A DNA stretch of 5,852 nt from Bacillota bacterium (GTDB taxonomy: Bacteria; Bacillota; Clostridia; DSM-8532): assembly GCA_023446675.1 (NCBI GenBank), contig JAEXPO010000378.1, positions 1 through 5,852 on the forward strand. The letters are read 5' to 3'. A model generated the notes under the pieces. That model was given only the letters and a program-made list of their open reading frames with translations. It made no database searches and had not been told where the DNA came from. A program made the translations under genes and the position numbers. Positions 1 to 5,309 of this stretch are shown one piece after another; the first letter of the stretch is position 1; each line of letters opens with the position of its first letter.

Positions 1-32
1 GTACTAAGGGGCAGCTAAACGATTACTTCCGC

Positions 33-76
33 TTTTTTGCGTGGCCTGGCGTTCATAAGACAGGCCACGCAAAAAA
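33..76. repeat. Perfect 16-bp-arm palindrome downstream of ileS
   Basis: The arms at 33-48 (six T then GCGTGGCCTG) and 61-76 are exact reverse complements around a 12-base loop. RNA from either strand would form a stable GC-rich hairpin extended by six A-U pairs. It lies 36 bases past the ileS stop codon, where a terminator is expected. However, on both strands the 3' arm ends in A rather than a free run of U, so it is not a canonical intrinsic terminator. It may protect the 3' end of the ileS transcript, mark a processing site, or be one copy of a dispersed palindrome. The structure is certain; the role is not. Confidence 0.7.
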
Positions 77-112
77 TGGTAGCAGACGTTATATTTTAGC
101 CGATCCTAAACA

Positions 113-3100
113 TCAATTTACTCCTATTTGTACCTGTACCCTATAGCCTCCTACCTCGGTTTCCTTTTGAAAACAGGGTTCTGCCAAGTATTCTGTAACC
201 TCCTGCGCCAGGGTTTCCTCGGCAATTTTCTTGCCGTATAGCTTAAGAACCCTGCCTATTTGTTCATCCTCACCCTTTAGGGCAAGCCGGATAGCCTTGT
301 CTACCTCAAGTCCGGCTTCCTTTCTAAAAAGCTGGCACTGGCGGAGAAGCTCCCTGTAAAGCCCCTCCAAAAGCAGATCCTCCGTTATGGCGGTATCCAG
401 AGCAAGCGTCATCTCCTTGTCCGAAGAAACCGCCAGATTATCCCGGTACCGGGTGCTTAAGGTGAATAAATCCCCCGGAAGCGGCTCATCCCAGCCGGGA
501 ACCGCCACGCCTTCCCCTTCCTCCAGCTGACGTACCAGCTCTGCTGTTTGCATACGGTTTGCTCCTTCCAGAAGGCCTTTGAGGGTATTGACCTTTTCCT
601 TTAATATGCCCCCTGCCTTTTTGAAATTAAGGGTGAGGTATTTCTCACTAAAACGGTCCGTATTCTCCAGAAATACAAGACTTTTGACATTCAGCTCATC
701 CAGCAGGGTGTCCCTTATAAGCTCTGCCGCTGTCCGGGCCTTCTGGGGAACCACAGCGTACAGGCAGGAAAGCGGCTGCTTCACCTTAAGCTGTGCTTCG
801 TTTCGAAGCTTTAAGGCCGTGCCGATGAGCTTTCGCACCGTTTCGGTATACTCCAGCAAGGTATCCTCCTTAAAGAGGGTGTTCGCCCTTTCCCCTGCTT
901 CCCTGTAATTCAAAGGCTGGGGCCATGAGCTTAAATGAACCGATTCCTCGGCCGAATCCTCAAACACCCGTACCATGGCTTGCCATACATGCTCGGTTAA
1001 AAACGGCAGAACGGGTGCCATCACCTGGAGCATGGCTTTAAGGGCGGTATAAAGGCAACGGTAGGCCCATTGCTTGCTTTCAGAACGGCCTTGCTTCCAG
1101 AAACGCTTTCTGTTGGTACGTACGTACCAGTTTGATACATCCTCCACAAAGGCTTCAAAGGCTTTTACCACCTCCTGGGTTCTGGCATCCTCCCAAAATT
1201 CCGTTGTTGCTCGGATAAAGCTGTCCGTTCTGGCAAGCAGCCACAGATCGGCAATCTCCGGGCTGCCTTGCGGAAGCTCTCCGGAAAGCCGGGGCTTTTC
1301 AAGAGAGGCATAGGTCATGAAGAAAGCGTAGATGTTCCAAAAGGCCAAAAGCTTCCTGCGGGCTTCTTCTCCCAGCTTGTAGCCGAAACGAACGTCCGTG
1401 GAGAACCCCGCGCCTGCAAACAAATACCGAATAGTGTCCGCGCCCAGCTTTTCCGCAGCCTCGTCGAACCGGATCATAAATCCTGTTTTGGAGAATTTTG
1501 TACCGTCCTCGGCAATGACGCTGCTATGGGCCATAACCTTTTCATAGGGCGCTCTCCCCTCCAGTGTCACACTCATAAACAAAAGGGAATAGAACCAGAG
1601 GCGAACCTGCTCCCGCATTTCCGTCACCCACTGGGCAGGAAAGGAGGCCTTCCATTTTTCCTTGTCCTCAAAATAGCCCAGAGTGGAATAGGCGACGATG
1701 CCCGCATCCAGCCAGACATCACCTACCTCCGTGACTCTTTTTACCTTGCTTTTGCAGTGAGGACAGGTTATCTCAACCTCATCGATCCAGGGCCTGTGAA
1801 GCTCCGGCAGGGCATCGGCCTTTGGCCCGCCCAATTGGGAGAGCTCCTTTTTAGAACCCACCACCGTAAGCCTGCCGCAGCCCGTACAGGGGTAAAATGG
1901 CAGAGGAAGCCCGTAAAAGCGTTTTCGGGAGATATTCCAGTCCCCCATATTGGTAAGCCAGTCCTGCATGCGCTTGCCGATATACTCCGGCTCCCACTTA
2001 ACCCCCGCCGCGGCTTCTAAAAGCTGGGGCCGAACCTCATCGGTTTTTATATGCCACTCCCGGACAAGCCGGAACAGCACCTCCGTTTTACAGCGCCAGC
2101 ACACGGGATAGCTATGGGTATAGGGATGTGTTTTATAGAGCTTTCCCTGTTTTTTAAGCGCCTCAAAGACATAGGGCGGCGCTTCCGAGGCCTTTAGCCC
2201 CGAAAAGGAACCGTAGCCCGGCGTAAAGACACCCTCCTCGTCAATGGGACAGGGTGATGGCAAGCCCAGGGCTTGCCCCAGCTCATAATCCTCCGCGCCG
2301 CAGCCGGGTGCGATATGCACAACCCCGCTGCCCTCCTCGGCGGATACCATGTCCCAGAGCACAATCGAATGGCAAAGCGCCGACTGACGGGGGAGCTCGG
2401 TCTGGTGAGGCGGTACAGCTTGTTGGGGGATTTCGGTCTGATGAGGCGATACAGTTTGTTGGGGGAGCTCAGTCTGATGGAAAAGTAACCCTTGAACGTG
2501 CAAATCGGGAAAGCAGGTTTCATAATGAAGCCCCTCCAGCTCCTTTCCCTTAAAGATACGAAGGACCTTGCCCCGGGTGGTAAGATGCTTTAGCGCCCCA
2601 TGAGCTAAAACCATGGGCCGTGCCCCTTCCTCATGCTCAACCAGGCAGTAATCGATATCCCCATTTACCGCCAGCGCCACATTGGCCGACAGTGTCCACG
2701 GGGTGGTTGTCCAAACCAGAATATCCCAGTTTTCCTCTGCCAGAGGAAGCTTGAAAAAAACTGCCTGATGCTCGATCTCCTTGTAGGAGCCGGTCATTTC
2801 ATGCTCCGAAAGAGAGGTTCCGCATCGGGGGCACCAGGGCATGGGACGGTGGGACTGGCCCAGCCAACCCTTTTCATGGCATTTTTTTAAGAAGCTCCAT
2901 ATGCCCGTGATGTTCTCATCGGCATGGGTGTAATAGGAATTATCCCAGTCCATCCATTGCCCTAAGCGTTTGGATTGCTCCGTGATGATCCCCGAGTATT
3001 TTTTTATGCGCTCCACGCACTTTTCAGTGAAACGCGCCATACCGAAATGCTCAATGTCCTTTTTGCTTTTAAAGCCCAGCTCCTTTTCAACCTCCACCTC

Positions 3101-3373
3101 CACCCAGAGTCCCTGGGTGTCAAAGCCGTTCCGGTAGTGGCAGGAATGGCCCTGCATGGCCTTGTAGCGAATAAAAGAGTCCTTTACGGTTCGGCCCCAG
3201 GCATGATGAATGCCCATGGGATTATTGGCGGTTATGGGGCCGTCCAGAAACCGAAAGGGTTCGTTATTTCTGTTTTTCTCCCGCAGCTTGTCAAAGCATC
3301 GGTTTTCCTCCCAGAACTTCAATATTTCATGTTCCATTTTGATAAAATCCTGATTTGGGTTGAATGCTTCCAT
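113..3373 (-). CDS. ileS: Isoleucine--tRNA ligase
   Basis: Cytosolic class Ia synthetase that charges tRNA-Ile with isoleucine using ATP and hydrolyses misactivated or mischarged valine. The HIGH signature reads GIHH (residues 54-57, after GPITANNPM) and the KMSKS loop reads KFSKT (626-630), a divergent subtype I associate with Clostridia. Cysteine pairs at 181/184 (PWCPRCG), 425/428, 496/499 and 537/540 suggest zinc knuckles. The CP1 editing domain has the WTTTPWTLSAN threonine-rich motif and GSGVVHIAPGCGAEDY, with His353 and Asp362 matching the known editing His and Asp. The C-terminal part is the anticodon-binding region. Residues 299-332 are a tandem repeat of HQTELPQQTVSP-like 12-mers, lying before the conserved SAEEGSGVVH stretch. 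They help make the protein longer than the roughly 1030-1050 residues I would expect. The ATG at 3373 has GGGAGG 8 bases upstream. Expression is controlled by an Ile T-box. Confidence 0.97.
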   Translation of the reverse strand: MEAFNPNQDFIKMEHEILKFWEENRCFDKLREKNRNNEPFRFLDGPITANNPMGIHHAWGRTVKDSFIRYKAMQGHSCHYRNGFDTQGLWVEVEVEKELGFKSKKDIEHFGMARFTEKCVERIKKYSGIITEQSKRLGQWMDWDNSYYTHADENITGIWSFLKKCHEKGWLGQSHRPMPWCPRCGTSLSEHEMTGSYKEIEHQAVFFKLPLAEENWDILVWTTTPWTLSANVALAVNGDIDYCLVEHEEGARPMVLAHGALKHLTTRGKVLRIFKGKELEGLHYETCFPDLHVQGLLFHQTELPQQTVSPHQTEIPQQAVPPHQTELPRQSALCHSIVLWDMVSAEEGSGVVHIAPGCGAEDYELGQALGLPSPCPIDEEGVFTPGYGSFSGLKASEAPPYVFEALKKQGKLYKTHPYTHSYPVCWRCKTEVLFRLVREWHIKTDEVRPQLLEAAAGVKWEPEYIGKRMQDWLTNMGDWNISRKRFYGLPLPFYPCTGCGRLTVVGSKKELSQLGGPKADALPELHRPWIDEVEITCPHCKSKVKRVTEVGDVWLDAGIVAYSTLGYFEDKEKWKASFPAQWVTEMREQVRLWFYSLLFMSVTLEGRAPYEKVMAHSSVIAEDGTKFSKTGFMIRFDEAAEKLGADTIRYLFAGAGFSTDVRFGYKLGEEARRKLLAFWNIYAFFMTYASLEKPRLSGELPQGSPEIADLWLLARTDSFIRATTEFWEDARTQEVVKAFEAFVEDVSNWYVRTNRKRFWKQGRSESKQWAYRCLYTALKAMLQVMAPVLPFLTEHVWQAMVRVFEDSAEESVHLSSWPQPLNYREAGERANTLFKEDTLLEYTETVRKLIGTALKLRNEAQLKVKQPLSCLYAVVPQKARTAAELIRDTLLDELNVKSLVFLENTDRFSEKYLTLNFKKAGGILKEKVNTLKGLLEGANRMQTAELVRQLEEGEGVAVPGWDEPLPGDLFTLSTRYRDNLAVSSDKEMTLALDTAITEDLLLEGLYRELLRQCQLFRKEAGLEVDKAIRLALKGEDEQIGRVLKLYGKKIAEETLAQEVTEYLAEPCFQKETEVGGYRVQVQIGVN
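2378..2479 (-). repeat. 36-bp in-frame tandem repeat inside ileS
   Basis: Nearly three consecutive 36-bp units encode 12-residue blocks starting at His299: HQTELPQQTVSP, HQTEIPQQAVPP and HQTELPRQSA. The unit boundaries are at 2479, 2443 and 2407. The first two units differ by a few bases and the third decays after its first half. The unit is rich in Gln, Pro and Thr and would form an extended, probably surface-exposed loop in the CP1 editing domain. Because the length is a multiple of three, copies could be gained or lost by slippage without breaking the frame. Confidence 0.9.
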
Positions 3374-3456
3374 TTTCTTATCCTCCCTGGAATGATCGAC
3401 TCTAGAATTGGCTGTCTAATAGCCGGTTCAATGTCTCCAATGTCGCCTTCAATCAT
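3319..3456 (-). CDS. Possible 45-codon leader ORF overlapping the ileS start
   Basis: An ATG at 3456 lies 8 bases after GGAGG (3465-3469), a better-than-average ribosome binding site. The frame encodes 45 residues beginning MIEGDIGDIEPAIRQP and ends at a TGA inside ileS, overlapping it by 55 bases in another frame. In-frame ATG 3462 and GTG 3465 are alternative starts but lie too close to the SD. I recognise no family. The second half merely reads ileS sequence out of frame, so only the first 28 or so residues could be selected. It could be a leader peptide that controls access to the ileS ribosome binding site, or a chance frame behind a good SD. Confidence 0.3.
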   Translation of the reverse strand: MIEGDIGDIEPAIRQPILESIIPGRIRKWKHSTQIRILSKWNMKY

Positions 3457-3459
3457 TCC
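3389..3459 (-). promoter_or_regulatory. Long-range stem ahead of the ileS ribosome binding site
   Basis: In the minus-strand transcript, GGAATGATTGA (3459 to 3449) can pair with TCGATCATTCC (3399 to 3389). That is 11 pairs including one G-U, and the stem closes just before the ileS GGGAGG (3382-3387). The 5' arm contains the ATG of the small ORF at 3456. Smaller complementary pieces (GGCT/AGCC and ATTGG/CCAAT) lie inside the loop. A structure here could affect translation of ileS or of the small ORF. The pairing is visible; any function is inferred. Confidence 0.4.
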
Positions 3460-3543
3460 CATCACCTCCGTTCTTTTTTGTCTCCGTTTGGAGAGGTATG
3501 AAATACCGGAGGTGCTTTGAAAAGTGCTAAGAAAATAGGAAAT

Positions 3544-3571
3544 GTTATAAGAAATTTCTGACAGAAAACAA
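3544..3571 (-). promoter_or_regulatory. Possible promoter between the T-box terminator and ileS
   Basis: Minus-strand TTGTTT (3571 to 3566), a 16-base gap and TATAAC (3549 to 3544) resemble a sigma-A promoter. The -10 box is good (5 of 6) and the -35 box weak. It starts within the terminator U-run, so a transcript from it would skip T-box control and give basal ileS expression. This is a weak prediction from short motifs in an AT-rich stretch. Confidence 0.25.
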
Positions 3572-3601
3572 AAAGCCTCCGTCCCATAACAGGACGAAAG
3601 C
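3570..3601 (-). terminator. T-box intrinsic terminator of the ileS leader
   Basis: In the minus-strand RNA, GCTTTCGTCC (3601 to 3592) pairs along its whole length with GGACGGAGGC (3584 to 3575), using a few G-U pairs, and is followed by five U (3574 to 3570). The 5' arm contains the TTTCGTCC segment that also takes part in the T-box antiterminator, so the two folds exclude each other. Uncharged tRNA-Ile would favour read-through. Confidence 0.88.
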
Positions 3602-3816
3602 TGCGCTTTCTCAAAACCACCTGATACGACATACCAGCATATGCGTTCCCGTTAACGGCGGAAAACCGTCAGCACTTACTCGATTTGCCTTTCAGTCTGA
3701 AACTCCGGAGTGATGTTCAACGCCTGTTTACTGGTATGGGCTTTCACCGCTTCCCATTCGCTTTAACGTTCAATAGGCATTTACTGTCCCCGTCATCGTC
3801 TTTTTCATATGAAATT
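3570..3816 (-). promoter_or_regulatory. T-box riboswitch, Ile (ATC) specifier, controlling ileS
   Basis: This leader senses the charging state of tRNA-Ile and controls transcription read-through into ileS. The specifier-loop motif reads GAAC-ATC-ACTCCGGAGT, placing the Ile codon ATC at 3714 to 3712, which agrees with the downstream gene. The stem III-like ACGG/CCGT hairpin precedes the T-box core at 3622 to 3610, then the terminator at 3601-3570. The UGGU in AGGTGGT matches the ACCA end of the tRNA. The core then departs from the usual ACCGCG and reads TTTTGAG. The antiterminator appears to be rebuilt with a perfect GAAAGC/GCTTTC helix plus AGG/CCT. The 5' end is set by the promoter at 3823-3851. 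Confidence 0.9.
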
Positions 3817-3822
3817 TATATT

Positions 3823-3851
3823 ATTATATGCCTGAATACGTGATTTGTAAA
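3823..3851 (-). promoter_or_regulatory. Sigma-A promoter of the ileS T-box transcript
   Basis: Minus-strand TTTACA (3851 to 3846), a 17-base spacer and a perfect TATAAT (3828 to 3823). It lies just upstream of the T-box leader, giving a predicted start near 3816. Spacing and boxes are close to ideal. Confidence 0.8.
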
Positions 3852-3855
3852 CAAT

Positions 3856-3949
3856 AAAAGTTTTAACAAATTGTTTTAACTTGTATGATCTGTATGTACA
3901 GCAAAAGTATTAACAAATTGCTTTAACTTGTATGACTTGTATGGACGGC
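3856..3949. repeat. Two 47-bp direct repeats behind the ileS promoter
   Basis: Copies at 3856-3902 and 3903-3949 abut head to tail and match at 41 of 47 positions. Each contains AAAAG, a TTAACAAATTG block, a TTTAACTTGTATGA block and a TGTATG end. The first copy holds an 11-bp palindrome, AACAAATTGTT (3865-3875), which is broken in the second. They sit immediately upstream of the ileS -35 box, so they could be regulator sites or an AT-rich upstream promoter element. They may equally be a simple duplication with no role. Confidence 0.8.
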
Positions 3950-3956
3950 AACAATA

Positions 3957-4005
3957 GACATTAAGCGGTTCTTAAGAGCCAACAGGGAAAATAATGTGAA
4001 AGACC
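3957..4005 (+). other. Possible remnant of a T-box stem I
   Basis: On the plus strand, a segment reading CATTAAGCGGTTCTTAAGAG resembles the start of the gltX T-box (CATTTAACGGTTCTAAGAG at about 5000-5014), with single-base insertions and deletions. It is followed by a CCAACAGGG patch comparable to TCCAGGG. No specifier, T-box core or terminator follows before the methyltransferase gene. It may be a duplicated, truncated leader fragment. The match is short and gapped, so chance cannot be excluded. Confidence 0.3.
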
Positions 4006-4036
4006 ATTTATAAAAAGTCAATTGGAAAAGGAGGAA

Positions 4037-4047
4037 AAGGAGGTGAT
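4037..4047 (+). promoter_or_regulatory. Orphan near-perfect Shine-Dalgarno sequence
   Basis: AAAGGAGGTGAT on the plus strand complements the 3' end of 16S rRNA almost completely and lies at the end of a purine tract (4023-4043, two 9-base GGAAAAGGA units). No ATG, GTG or TTG start follows at a suitable distance. The only frame begins with ATT at 4052 and runs 27 codons to a TGA at 4133, antisense to the 3' end of the methyltransferase gene. It may be the leftover translation signal of a gene that has been lost. Confidence 0.3.
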
Positions 4048-4049
4048 AA

Positions 4050-4658
4050 TCATTTCTTTTGAGCCACTATTTTATTTGAAGCATGATAATGCTTGGGAAT
4101 ACCAGGATGCTCGTCTTCGAAGGTATAAGACTTGAATTGCAGGATATCCCAGTCACTATATAACTCCTTAATCTCCTCATCGTTTGCAAGGCCAACGGCG
4201 AAGGGGGCTATATCAGGCGACGCAGGTAAAACATTTGTAAAAAGCTGAATGACATGTATCCCGTTAAGAGTAGTATTTGTTTTGGCTTTAAGGATAAAGC
4301 TTTTCCAGCTCTCTTTATTTACAAAATGAAGAGTTCCAAAAGACATAATAAGATCATATGGCTTACGAAATGTAAACTGCGTTAAATCCTGAACCCACGC
4401 ATCAATATAGACGTTTTTGGTAGCAGCAAGACGATTTAGTTTTGCGATAGCGTTCGCTGATAAATCAAATGCATCAACTTTGTCAAAGCCAACGCTGGCA
4501 AGATATAAAGAGTTCTTACCATCACCGCATCCAACATCTAAAACAGACCATGATTTATTAAATAAATGCTGAAACTCATCAAGAGTGGCGTTAGGTTTCA
4601 TGCCAAAAGCGGATACGTGATCATCTTTATAGGAGTCTTCCCAGAAAGGTATTTTCAT
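4050..4658 (-). CDS. Class I SAM-dependent methyltransferase, TehB-like
   Basis: A 202-residue cytosolic enzyme with one Rossmann-type methyltransferase domain. Motif I is VLDVGCGDG (39-47), which binds S-adenosylmethionine. The acidic residue at the end of strand 2 is Asp65 (VDAFDLS). Asp91 (VQDLTQF) and YDLIMSFGTLHFV (101-113) match motifs II and III. The N-terminus MKIPFWEDSYKD and the C-terminal FEDEHPGIPKHYHASNKIVAQKK resemble small TehB-like methyltransferases of Firmicutes. The substrate cannot be deduced; the family includes enzymes linked to tellurite and to small-molecule detoxification. I chose ATG 4658 because GGGAGG lies 7 bases upstream. The in-frame ATG at 4706 would add 16 residues with no motif. 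The gene is more AT-rich than its neighbours, suggesting transfer. It runs in the same direction as ileS but has no visible terminator. Confidence 0.85.
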   Translation of the reverse strand: MKIPFWEDSYKDDHVSAFGMKPNATLDEFQHLFNKSWSVLDVGCGDGKNSLYLASVGFDKVDAFDLSANAIAKLNRLAATKNVYIDAWVQDLTQFTFRKPYDLIMSFGTLHFVNKESWKSFILKAKTNTTLNGIHVIQLFTNVLPASPDIAPFAVGLANDEEIKELYSDWDILQFKSYTFEDEHPGIPKHYHASNKIVAQKK

Positions 4659-4711
4659 TGTATAACCTCCCTCGTATAGTGATTTAAGACAATTATATAT
4701 TCGCATCTACC

Positions 4712-4788
4712 CGTAAGGACAGAGGCGTAATTCTTTCATACGAAGCAGTACTTCAAGGAGGAAGTTCTGCTCCCTCTGTCTGTTACGC
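4712..4788 (-). promoter_or_regulatory. Nested stem-loop in the methyltransferase leader, possible attenuator
   Basis: In the minus-strand RNA, CGTAA plus GACAGAGG (4787 to 4773) pairs with CCTCTGTC plus TTACG (4725 to 4712). Inside, AGCAGAACTTC (4771 to 4761) pairs with GAAGTACTGCT (4754 to 4744) with one mismatch. GCGTAA (4788 to 4783) can alternatively pair with TTACGC (4730 to 4725), giving two competing folds. The inner loop CTCCTT is complementary to the gene's GGGAGG site. There is no U-tract, so translational control or RNA stability is more likely than termination. The leader ends about 50 bases before the gene. Confidence 0.5.
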
Positions 4789-4791
4789 TCA

Positions 4792-4854
4792 TTATCCCAT
4801 ATCCAGCACAGGATAACAAGTTTTTCCTATGGTGCTGCGAATTTGCGTCATCAT
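4792..4854 (-). CDS. Possible 20-residue leader peptide upstream of the methyltransferase
   Basis: The frame opens with two ATG codons (4854 and 4851) and encodes MMTQIRSTIGKTCYPVLDMG before TAA, directly ahead of the nested stem-loop at 4712-4788. This arrangement (short peptide ORF, competing stems, then a modifying enzyme) is typical of ribosome-stalling attenuators of antibiotic-inducible genes. No convincing Shine-Dalgarno sequence precedes it. Its start lies in a stem formed by TTTGCGT (4882 to 4876) and ACGCAAA (4848 to 4842). I do not recognise the peptide. It may be a chance frame. Confidence 0.3.
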   Translation of the reverse strand: MMTQIRSTIGKTCYPVLDMG

Positions 4855-4924
4855 AATTCTTTGGCGGTTCAATTAACGCAAACTACCAGGCTGCATGATT
4901 TTGCCGTGAGAACTTATTTTTCAA

Positions 4925-4953
4925 TTGACTTTTAGGGAGCAACTCATTAGAAT
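4925..4953 (+). promoter_or_regulatory. Sigma-A promoter of the gltX T-box transcript
   Basis: TTGACT (4925-4930), a spacer of exactly 17 bases and TAGAAT (4948-4953) give a good sigma-A promoter with a predicted start near 4960, immediately ahead of the T-box leader. The -35 box lies inside the right-hand inverted repeat (4917-4933), while the -10 box is outside it. Confidence 0.75.
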
Positions 4954-4959
4954 AAATGT

Positions 4960-5209
4960 CAATATAGACTAAATGCGATGAAAAAGAAGAGTAAGCATTT
5001 AACGGTTCTAAGAGAGTCCAGGGCGCTGGGAATGGATAACCGGGTTTGCTGAATGAGGCTTTGGAGCGGCGGGCTGATTGAAGGCCTGACGGGTTCTTCC
5101 CGTTAACGAAGAGCAGTATGACAGTACTGTAAATGAGCTGGGTTTAACCAATTTAGGTGGTACCGCGGAAGTTTTAGCCTTTCGTCCTAACAGGATGAAG
5201 GGCTTTTTT
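4960..5209 (+). promoter_or_regulatory. T-box riboswitch, Glu (GAG) specifier, controlling gltX
   Basis: This leader senses uncharged tRNA-Glu. Aligned on the conserved motif after the codon, the specifier loop reads GAAT-GAG-GCTTTGGAGC, putting the Glu codon GAG at 5055-5057, which agrees with the downstream gltX. A CGGG/CCCG stem III-like hairpin follows (about 5089-5104). The T-box core AGGTGGTACCGCGG (5155-5168) is canonical, with UGGU available for the ACCA tRNA end. The terminator at 5176-5209 overlaps the CTTTCGTCCT antiterminator strand, giving the usual switch between termination and read-through. Confidence 0.95.
5176..5209 (+). terminator. T-box intrinsic terminator of the gltX leader
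   Basis: AGCCTTTCGTCCT (5176-5188) pairs with AGGATGAAGGGCT (5192-5204) in 13 consecutive pairs including two G-U, with a three-base loop, followed by a run of six T (5204-5209). It is the off-state structure of the T-box. Confidence 0.93.
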
Positions 5210-5270
5210 GCGTTTTGGGGCCGAATAGCTCATTTTACAGGGATGAAACCAACAGGGACAAGCATTTGAA

Positions 5271-5309
5271 AGGAGGATTCTGCTTTCGTCAGAATCAAGG
5301 GTGAAGGAA
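5271..5309 (+). promoter_or_regulatory. gltX ribosome binding region with hairpin between two SD-like sites
   Basis: A strong AGGAGG (5271-5276) lies 33 bases before the gltX ATG, too far for normal use. Between them a perfect 7-bp hairpin forms (GATTCTG 5276-5282 with CAGAATC 5290-5296). A weaker AAGGG (5297-5301) sits 8 bases before the ATG. The hairpin may bring the strong site closer to the start, or the weaker site may simply be the one used. Confidence 0.5.

Larger units (their letters stand above)
4013..4933. mobile_element. Possible small cassette with terminal inverted repeats around the methyltransferase
   Basis: AAAAGTCAATTG at 4013-4024 recurs exactly on the opposite strand at 4922-4933. 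Continuing inward, both copies have one differing base and then AAAA, giving 16 of 17 matches (4013-4029 and 4917-4933). The 921-bp interval holds only the methyltransferase and its leader, whose base composition is more AT-rich than the two synthetase genes. No transposase is present and no convincing target-site duplication is visible, so this would be a non-autonomous or decayed element. It could instead be a pair of inverted regulatory sites. Confidence 0.35.

Noticed and set aside
33..76. Canonical rho-independent terminator of ileS
   Set aside because: The stem is followed by A, not U, on both strands, so the required U-tract is missing.
1268..2020. Plus-strand open frame of 250 codons
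   Set aside because: It lies wholly antisense to conserved ileS sequence, shows no recognisable motif and is explained by the codon bias of ileS.
2389..2480. CRISPR-like array from 36-bp repeats
   Set aside because: The units abut without spacers and are in the reading frame of ileS, so this is a coding tandem repeat.
2194..2553. Other frames over the 36-bp repeat, on both strands
   Set aside because: They are repetitive only because the DNA repeat is in the ileS frame; they have no independent support.
2975..3520. Plus-strand open frame of 181 codons across the ileS start
   Set aside because: It is antisense to conserved IleS residues including the HIGH region and to the ileS leader, with no protein family visible.
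4050..4658. Naming the methyltransferase tehB or assigning tellurite resistance
   Set aside because: The fold is clear but the substrate is not; similarity to TehB-like proteins alone does not establish that function.
4659..4706. Upstream ATG 4706 as the methyltransferase start
   Set aside because: The extra 16 residues have no family support, and GGGAGG is correctly placed for ATG 4658.
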